The notes beneath the pieces were generated by a model. It was not told the origin of the DNA, made no database searches, and saw nothing but the letters and a program-made list of their open reading frames with translations. Of a DNA stretch of 11,351 nt, positions 6,164 to 11,351 are shown in pieces. Origin of the DNA: Bdellovibrio sp. (GTDB taxonomy: Bacteria; Bdellovibrionota; Bdellovibrionia; Bdellovibrionales; Bdellovibrionaceae); contig PSRN01000186.1 in the NCBI GenBank assembly GCA_003176075.1, positions 1 to 11,351 on the forward strand, written 5' to 3'. Both the position numbers and the translations under genes were made by a program. Each line of letters starts with the position of its first letter. The first letter of the stretch is position 1.

Positions 6164-6250
6164 TCATGGACCCTCCAAGTTCATAAACACGGCGCTCATC
6201 TCATCAGCGCTTATTTCATACTTCGCGCTAATCATCCACCCCGCGCTCAT
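6164..6250 (-). CDS. Possible 28-residue ORF between the biotin carboxylase and biotin carrier genes
   Basis: The biotin carboxylase stop and this ATG share a base (TGATG), the usual layout of translational coupling. The frame runs 28 codons to a TGA at 6164-6166 and is in the same frame as the carrier gene starting at 6133, so one stop codon separates them. The peptide begins MSAGWMISAKYEISA and contains four [M/I]SA units (residues 1-3, 7-9, 13-15, 18-20). In DNA these are GCGCT[C/T/A]AT at 6192, 6207, 6225 and 6243 on the plus strand. It could be a small protein, a spacer that keeps ribosomes moving, or a former N-terminal extension of the carrier cut off by a stop mutation. I know of no such family. 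Confidence 0.4.
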   Translation of the reverse strand: MSAGWMISAKYEISADEMSAVFMNLEGP

Positions 6251-7758
6251 CATAATCGCAGCATCATTTTGCGGCCGACCTGCCTCCACTTGGAGGCCAC
6301 GTTCAACTGTCGAACATCCTTTGATTTTCGGTCATTGAACGCGGTGATCGCGGCGGAGATCAAAAAAACGGCGTCGTCGATCTCACGAAAGAATTCTGGT
6401 TCAATCACTTCGAAATTTTTCTCCAGAAACTGTGTCGTGTAAGTTCCGTCGTTAAATTTAGGATGCCGCAAAACTGATTTGAGAAGCGGGATGTTTGATT
6501 TGATTCCAGAGATAATAAACTCCGCCAGCGCCCGCTGCATTCGGTGGATGGCTTCCTCCCGTGATTCCCCCCAGGTGATCACTTTGGCGATCATCGGGTC
6601 GTAAAAGATCGGCACCTCGTAGCCCGGGTAGGCGTAGGAGTCGACCCTGACAAAGGGACCCTGGGGATGTCGGCAGGCGCGGATCACTCCCGGACTGGGC
6701 TGATAAGTCATGGGGTCCTCGGCGCAGACACGGACCTCGACGGCATGGCCCGTTTGCTGCAAAGTGGACTGTTTGAAGCTCAGTGGATTCCCGAGCGCCA
6801 CTTGAATTTGCTCTTTGACCAGATCTACCCCGGTGGTCAGCTCCGTGATCGGATGTTCGACCTGCAGCCGGGTGTTCATTTCCATAAAATAAAATTCCTT
6901 GGTCGAGTTATCAAAAATGAACTCGATCGTACCGGCCCCGACATAGTTGATCTGCTTGGCGGCTCGTACGGCGGCTTCGCCCATTTTCATTCGCACTTCG
7001 GGTGGGACCGAAGGGCTTGGAGCTTCCTCGATCAGCTTTTGGTGGCGGCGCTGAACCGAACACTCGCGCTCGAACAGTTGGCAGACGTTGCCATGAATAT
7101 CGCCGAACACCTGAATCTCAATGTGTTTCGGATCGTTGATGAATTTCTCGATGTAGACAGTCTGATCGGCGAAATAATTCTGACCTTCGGATTGGCAAGC
7201 CCGAAACGCGCTGACCAGGTCGCTTTCCTGGCGAACGACCCGCATGCCTTTGCCGCCGCCGCCCGCGGAGGCTTTGATGATAATTGGATAACCAATCTTC
7301 TGAGCGAGGGTTCGCGCGGTTTCGATGGTGTCGACCGCGCCATCGCTGCCCGGGACGGTGGGCACTCCAGCCTTTCTCATCAAGGCCTTGGCCGAAAGCT
7401 TGTCGCCCATCGCTTCCACATTTTCTGGCGTGGGGCCAATAAAGGCAATTCCCTCTTTGGCGCAGGCCCTTGCAAAGTGGGTATTCTCCGACAAGAAACC
7501 ATATCCCGGATGAACAGCGTCGGCTTTGGTTTTTTTGGCGACTTCGATGATCTTTGGAATATTCAAGTAGGATTCCCGGCTGGGAGCCGGCCCCACGTTA
7601 TAGGCTTCATCCGCCAGGATGACGTGTAAGCTTTCGCGGTCTGCCTCGCTGAAAATGGCAACGGAAGAGATGCCAAGTTCGCGGCAGGCCCTGGTGATAC
7701 GAATCGCGATTTCGCCTCGATTGGCAATCAACACTTTCTTGAACATTTCACGCCGCAT
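6250..7758 (-). CDS. Biotin carboxylase subunit of acyl-CoA carboxylase (502 aa)
   Basis: The protein carboxylates biotin on the carrier protein using ATP and bicarbonate. It begins MRREMFKKVLIANRGEIAIR, the family start. The ATP-grasp domain has the glycine-rich loop SAGGGGKGM (164-172). The catalytic cluster MEMNTRLQVEHPITE (292-306) supplies Glu293, Asn295, Arg297 and Glu301, and GHAVEVRVCAED holds Arg343; these match E. coli Glu288, Asn290, Arg292, Glu296 and Arg338. At 502 residues it exceeds the ~450 of AccC. The extra tail ends in SKWRQVGRKMMLRL, like the linker into the BT domain of fused alpha chains. ATG 7758 has GGGA five bases upstream; ATG 7746 (MFKK) is the alternative. It is split from the carboxyltransferase by 45 bp of tandem repeats. 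Confidence 0.95.
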   Translation of the reverse strand: MRREMFKKVLIANRGEIAIRITRACRELGISSVAIFSEADRESLHVILADEAYNVGPAPSRESYLNIPKIIEVAKKTKADAVHPGYGFLSENTHFARACAKEGIAFIGPTPENVEAMGDKLSAKALMRKAGVPTVPGSDGAVDTIETARTLAQKIGYPIIIKASAGGGGKGMRVVRQESDLVSAFRACQSEGQNYFADQTVYIEKFINDPKHIEIQVFGDIHGNVCQLFERECSVQRRHQKLIEEAPSPSVPPEVRMKMGEAAVRAAKQINYVGAGTIEFIFDNSTKEFYFMEMNTRLQVEHPITELTTGVDLVKEQIQVALGNPLSFKQSTLQQTGHAVEVRVCAEDPMTYQPSPGVIRACRHPQGPFVRVDSYAYPGYEVPIFYDPMIAKVITWGESREEAIHRMQRALAEFIISGIKSNIPLLKSVLRHPKFNDGTYTTQFLEKNFEVIEPEFFREIDDAVFLISAAITAFNDRKSKDVRQLNVASKWRQVGRKMMLRL

Positions 7759-7774
7759 AAGATTCCCGATTAAC

Positions 7775-7810
7775 TGGTTTCACAAGTGGTTTCTCAAGTG
7801 GTTTCACAGC
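7775..7810. repeat. Three tandem 12-bp repeats between the carboxyltransferase and biotin carboxylase genes
   Basis: TGGTTTCACAAG, TGGTTTCTCAAG and TGGTTTCACAGC follow each other without gaps at 7775, 7787 and 7799. The last copy runs through the carboxyltransferase stop codon (7804-7806). The unit length is a multiple of three, so copy number changes the spacer without shifting frame. Confidence 0.9.
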
Positions 7811-9363
7811 GGAATATTTCCGTGTTTTTTGGGTGGATTGGTCTCCCGTTTATTCTTCAGCATTTCAATTCCGTCGATCAGTCTCTTTCGCGTCAAGGCA
7901 GGTTCAATGACTTCGTCCGTGTATCCAAGTTCCGCGGAAATGTAAGGATTGCTGAACTTGGCTTCGTATTCCTTCGTGAGACGAGTCCGCTCGGCCGCCG
8001 GGTCCTTCGACTTGGCGATCTCCTCGCGAAAAATAATATTCACCGCGCCCTCCGCTCCCATGACCGCGATTTCAGCTGTCGGGTAGGCGAGGTTGACGTC
8101 CGACCGCAAAAGTTTTGAGCCCATGACGATGTAGGCCCCACCGTAAGCTTTTCGCGTAATCACCGTCAATTTGGGAACGGTCGCCTCGGCGTAGGCATAG
8201 AGAAGTTTTGCGCCGTGAGTGATAATGCCGCTCCACTCTTGATCTGTGCCCGGCAAAAAGCCGGGAACATCCACGAACGAAACAATGGGCACGTTGAAAG
8301 AATCACAAAAGCGAAGAAATCGCGCGGCTTTGCGGCTGGCTTCAATATTCAGGCAGCCGGCCAAGACTTGGGGCTGGTTGGCCACCACGCCGATGGGTCG
8401 TCCGTTGAGACGGGCAAAACCAACGATGATGTTTTGCGCCCAGTGTTTGTGGACTTCCAGAAAGTAATGTTCATCCACAACTTCAGTGATCACGGTGGAC
8501 ATGTCATAGGGTTTCTTCGGATTGTCCGGGATCAGTTTGTTCAAGGACTCGCACAACCGGTCCGGTCGATCCGTCGTCGGCAAAACGGGTGGGTCGTCCA
8601 AATTGTTTGACGGCAAGAATCCAAGAAGCTCACGGATGAGAAGCAAAAGGTGCTTGTCTTCATTACAGCAGAAGTGGGCCACTCCTGATTTCTGCGAGTG
8701 AGTGTCGGCGCCGCCGAGCTGCTCTTTGGTGACTTCCTCGTGGGTCACCGTCTTGATCACATCGGGACCGGTGACGAACATGTAACTGCTGTTCTTGACC
8801 ATAAAGACGAAGTCCGTGATTGAAGGGCTGTAAACGGCTCCTCCCGCGCAGGGACCCATGATCCCGGTGATCTGCGGCACGACTCCGGAGTTCATCACAT
8901 TTCGGGTAAAGATGTCAGCGTATCCGCCGAGGGATTCCACGCCCTCTTGAATTCTCGCGCCACCCGAGTCGTTAAGCCCGATGATGGGTGCCCCGCTCTT
9001 GGCGGCCAGATCCATGACCTTGCAGATTTTGTTCGCTTGAGTTCGCGACATGGACCCGCCGATCACGGTGAAGTCTTGGCTGTAAACATAAACCAATTTG
9101 CCGTTGACGCGGCCGTAGCCGGTGACCACTCCGTCGCCTGGAACACGTTGGTCGTGCAACCCGAAGTTGACACAGCGATGGGTCACGAAACGATCCATCT
9201 CGACAAAAGAACCCGGATCCAACAAGACGTCGAGTCGTTCACGCGCCGTGAGTCGCCCGCCCTGTTTGTGTTTACTAAGGCGGTTGATACCGCCCCCCTG
9301 CATGGCGAGCTCATTTCTTTTTTCCAGGTCGTGCAAACGCGCTTCTGTATTCAACTCATTCAT
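7804..9363 (-). CDS. Acyl-CoA carboxylase carboxyltransferase (beta) subunit, PccB-like (519 aa)
   Basis: The protein transfers CO2 from carboxybiotin to an acyl-CoA. The two crotonase-fold halves are visible. The first has the oxyanion-hole GG in IMGPCAGGAVYSP (about 168-180) after LNDSGGARIQEGV. The second has RKAYGGAYIVMGSK (about 404-417) and ends with AYPTAEIAVMGAEGA. The residue just after GGAY is Ile (412 from this start). In Streptomyces PccB the same position is Asp422, which favours propionyl-CoA, whereas Ile there is linked to acetyl-CoA acceptance; this enzyme may therefore use acetyl-CoA or several substrates. The ATG at 9363 has GGAG eight bases upstream; the GTG at 9372 would sit one base from that site and is rejected. 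It begins 31 bp after asnS. Confidence 0.95.
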   Translation of the reverse strand: MNELNTEARLHDLEKRNELAMQGGGINRLSKHKQGGRLTARERLDVLLDPGSFVEMDRFVTHRCVNFGLHDQRVPGDGVVTGYGRVNGKLVYVYSQDFTVIGGSMSRTQANKICKVMDLAAKSGAPIIGLNDSGGARIQEGVESLGGYADIFTRNVMNSGVVPQITGIMGPCAGGAVYSPSITDFVFMVKNSSYMFVTGPDVIKTVTHEEVTKEQLGGADTHSQKSGVAHFCCNEDKHLLLLIRELLGFLPSNNLDDPPVLPTTDRPDRLCESLNKLIPDNPKKPYDMSTVITEVVDEHYFLEVHKHWAQNIIVGFARLNGRPIGVVANQPQVLAGCLNIEASRKAARFLRFCDSFNVPIVSFVDVPGFLPGTDQEWSGIITHGAKLLYAYAEATVPKLTVITRKAYGGAYIVMGSKLLRSDVNLAYPTAEIAVMGAEGAVNIIFREEIAKSKDPAAERTRLTKEYEAKFSNPYISAELGYTDEVIEPALTRKRLIDGIEMLKNKRETNPPKKHGNIPL

Positions 9364-9394
9364 GAAAAACACTCCAAAAGATTAATGACAGACC

Positions 9395-10684
9395 CTAAGG
9401 GTAACTTCGGCCGTAGAGGCGCGGAAAGGGAATCGTTTCGCGAACGTGGGGAAGGCCGCATAACCAGGCCACCGTTCGTTCGACACCCAAACCGAATCCC
9501 GAGTGCGGGAAGCTCCCATAGCGTCGAAGATCCAGATACCACCGGAAATCCTCTTCGCGCAAACCGTGCTCGTGAACTTTCCGCTGCAAAATTTCCAAAT
9601 TGTCTTCCCGCTGGCCGCCGCCAATGATTTCCCCGTAACCCTCGGTGGCCAGCAGATCGCACCCCATGGCTGAACCCGGCTCCCGCGGATCTTCTTTCAT
9701 GTAAAAGGCTTTCACCGCGGCGGGGTAGTGATGAACGAAAACAGGTTTATCATATTTGGAGGAAATGATTGTCTCGTCGGCGCCGCCAAAGTCGTCACCG
9801 GTCTTGAATTCGGGATTTTCTTTTTTCACCAGATCCGCCGCTTCACGGTAATGCAAGCGCGGGAAAGGCGCGAGAATCTTGGCAAGCTGTGAGGTGTCGC
9901 GCTCCAGCGCCTTAAACTCCCCGGCGCGGTTTTTCAAAGTTCGCTGAATGATATATTCAACGAACTGCTCAGCGAGCTCCATGTTGTCGTACATGTCATT
10001 GAAGGCGACTTCGGGCTCCACCATCCAAAATTCAATCAGGTGCCGGCGCGTTTTTGATTTTTCAGCGCGAAAGGTGGGACCAAAACAGTAAACCTTGCCG
10101 AGCGAGGCCGCGGTCGCCTCGATGTAGAGTTGCCCACTCTGGGAAAGAAACATTTTCTCGTCGAAATACTGCGTTTGGAAAAGGTTGCTCGTGCCTTCGC
10201 AGGCACTGGGCGTGAATATGGGAGAATCCGTCAGCGTGAAGCCGCGCCCGTCGAAGAAGTCGCGAATCGCAGCGATGATCTCGGCGCGAATTCGCAAGAT
10301 GGCGTGCTGCCGGCGGGAGCGCAGCCAAAGGTGCCGGTTTTCCATCAGGAATTCGATCCCATGTTCTTTGGGTGTGATGGGATAATTTGGCGAGGCCCCG
10401 ATGATTTCAGCGGACTTCACTCCGAGCTCGAATACTTTTTCATGTTTAGGATGTTTGCGGACGGTGCCGGTCACGCGCACTGAACACTCCTGGGTGATTT
10501 GCTCAAAAACGCTCAAGGCCTTGTCATCACACTCGCCAGCGAAAAAGACGCAAGGGATGATGCCGGTGCCATCGCGCAATTCAAGAAATTTGACCTTGCC
10601 GGAGGATCGGGTGTTGTAGGCCCAACCCTTGAGATCCACAGTTTCACCGACAGATTGAGCGATGTCGCCGATGTATACGCGCAT
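9395..10684 (-). CDS. asnS: Asparaginyl-tRNA synthetase
   Basis: The enzyme charges tRNA-Asn with asparagine using ATP in the cytoplasm. It has 429 residues, near the ~430 of the Bacillus enzyme and shorter than E. coli AsnS (466). An OB-fold anticodon-binding domain occupies about 1-100 (GWAYNTRSSGKVKFLELRDG). The class II catalytic core has SACEGTSNLF (about 160-169) in the place of E. coli SDCEGAGEMF, motif 2 FRAEKSKTRRHLIEFWMVEP (205-224), and motif 3 GFGLGVERTVAWLCG (396-410). It ends IPFPRLYGRSYP, close to the Bacillus-type terminus. The ATG at 10684 has GGGAG six bases upstream; the TTG at 10702 is less likely. It leads directly into the carboxylase genes, probably as one operon. Confidence 0.96.
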   Translation of the reverse strand: MRVYIGDIAQSVGETVDLKGWAYNTRSSGKVKFLELRDGTGIIPCVFFAGECDDKALSVFEQITQECSVRVTGTVRKHPKHEKVFELGVKSAEIIGASPNYPITPKEHGIEFLMENRHLWLRSRRQHAILRIRAEIIAAIRDFFDGRGFTLTDSPIFTPSACEGTSNLFQTQYFDEKMFLSQSGQLYIEATAASLGKVYCFGPTFRAEKSKTRRHLIEFWMVEPEVAFNDMYDNMELAEQFVEYIIQRTLKNRAGEFKALERDTSQLAKILAPFPRLHYREAADLVKKENPEFKTGDDFGGADETIISSKYDKPVFVHHYPAAVKAFYMKEDPREPGSAMGCDLLATEGYGEIIGGGQREDNLEILQRKVHEHGLREEDFRWYLDLRRYGSFPHSGFGLGVERTVAWLCGLPHVRETIPFPRLYGRSYP

Positions 10685-10786
10685 TCCTGACTCCCAAAGC
10701 AACCAAAATAGCGGATGAGAAATGGCGTTGCACCGAAAAATTTAGCCGGCTTTGACGCAAAGGGAGGCGCAAGCGCTCATAGGGTC

Positions 10787-11351
10787 TTAAGGGGGTGTGT
10801 ACATGCGTTTGATCTCGTCGACGGCTTTACGCACATTGAGGCGACCCTGGGAAGAAACCCGGTAGGGGCCAGTGTCCACGGATTTCAAGAGAGCAGATTT
10901 GATATCCGCTGCTGTCGCCTGCGGACGAAGCCCCCAGAGAAGCGCGGCTGCTCCTGAAACGAAGGGCGTTGCCATGCTGGTCCCGCTCATCAGCGCCGTG
11001 CCGTGGTCGATGACGGTGCTGAGGATGCCGGTTCCAGGGGCTGCAATATGAACAAAGTTGAAGCTCGTATTGGAATAGACATCCATGAAACCCGAGCTGC
11101 GAATGGCCGCCACCGTGATCTGGCCAGGCACCTGATCGACCGCGGGATATTCCGGCATCGTATCCAGATCGTTGCCGTCGTTTCCAGCCGCCACCACGAT
11201 CAAGAGGCCTTGCTCACTGAGGTTTTCTATTGTTGCTTGCAGGATGTTTGAACAGGTCGGTCCGCCCCAACTGGCGTTGATGATTTTTGCTCCTCTGGCG
11301 GCAGCGTAATTGAGGGCTTGGATAGCTCCGCCGGTGTCGCCGGCGCCAGGG
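10787..11351 (-). CDS. Subtilisin-family (S8) serine protease, C-terminal part, cut by the window edge
   Basis: The last 187 residues are present; the reading frame runs off the right edge. Visible S8 hallmarks are ALNYAAARGAKIINASWGG, the oxyanion-hole Asn in VVAAGNDGND, the nearby IAAPGTGILS, and the catalytic Ser in SGTSMATPFVSGAAALLWGL. The Asp and His of the triad, any signal peptide and any propeptide lie outside the window. The protein ends about 30 residues after the catalytic helix region, in GRLNVRKAVDEIKRMYTPP, so no extra C-terminal domain is attached. Such proteases are usually secreted. The 102-bp gap to asnS is non-coding with no clear terminator. Confidence 0.93.
   Translation of the reverse strand, partial: PGAGDTGGAIQALNYAAARGAKIINASWGGPTCSNILQATIENLSEQGLLIVVAAGNDGNDLDTMPEYPAVDQVPGQITVAAIRSSGFMDVYSNTSFNFVHIAAPGTGILSTVIDHGTALMSGTSMATPFVSGAAALLWGLRPQATAADIKSALLKSVDTGPYRVSSQGRLNVRKAVDEIKRMYTPP

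Noticed and set aside
6667..7629. Long plus-strand open frame (320 codons) antisense to the biotin carboxylase
   Set aside because: It mirrors a well-supported gene with all catalytic residues, and its translation has no recognisable domain. It is a by-product of the real gene's codon use.
8947..9627. Plus-strand open frame (226 codons) opposite the carboxyltransferase and asnS
   Set aside because: It spans the boundary of two certain genes on the other strand and has no protein-like features.

Overview
The window looks like chromosomal DNA from a Gram-negative bacterium. The gene types suggest a deltaproteobacterium-like or Bdellovibrionota-like organism: a tatBC pair, many exported proteins of unknown function, a Bacillus-sized asparaginyl-tRNA synthetase, and an acyl-CoA carboxylase whose alpha chain is split into two genes. 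This placement is an inference from gene types and a feel for the sequences, not from a search. No rRNA gene, convincing tRNA gene, CRISPR array, transposase or integrase is visible.

Left part (1-1873). A possible 3' end of an unknown plus-strand gene is followed by a plus-strand gene (222-860) for a soluble protein of unknown function. Next comes a 17-codon fragment (914-967) that reads like the first residues of SecA and then stops. Beyond it lie two overlapping minus-strand genes (1007-1818). One encodes a cysteine-rich exported protein. The other encodes a 75-residue protein that may be the C-terminal piece of a lytic-transglycosylase-like enzyme. The broken secA start on one side and the possibly decapitated gene on the other suggest that this segment is a rearrangement or insertion scar.

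Middle (1874-5534). tatB and tatC overlap by 8 bp and encode two of the three core parts of the twin-arginine exporter; no tatA is present. Two plus-strand genes follow (3157/3175-4575 and 4878-5534). Both encode exported or membrane-anchored proteins that I do not recognise. They are separated by about 300 bp of non-coding DNA containing a TTGA-rich low-complexity tract.

Right part (5600-11351, all minus strand). Reading with transcription, a truncated subtilisin-family (S8) protease at the window edge is followed by asnS and then an acyl-CoA carboxylase set: carboxyltransferase, biotin carboxylase, and a biotin-carrier protein with a BT-like N-terminal region. The biotin carboxylase charges biotin on the carrier and the carboxyltransferase moves CO2 to an acyl-CoA. 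The carboxyltransferase has Ile where propionyl-CoA-specific enzymes have Asp, which points to acetyl-CoA or relaxed specificity. Between the biotin carboxylase and carrier genes lies a 28-codon ORF, coupled by TGATG and in frame with the carrier gene. It is either a small protein or a cut-off N-terminal extension.
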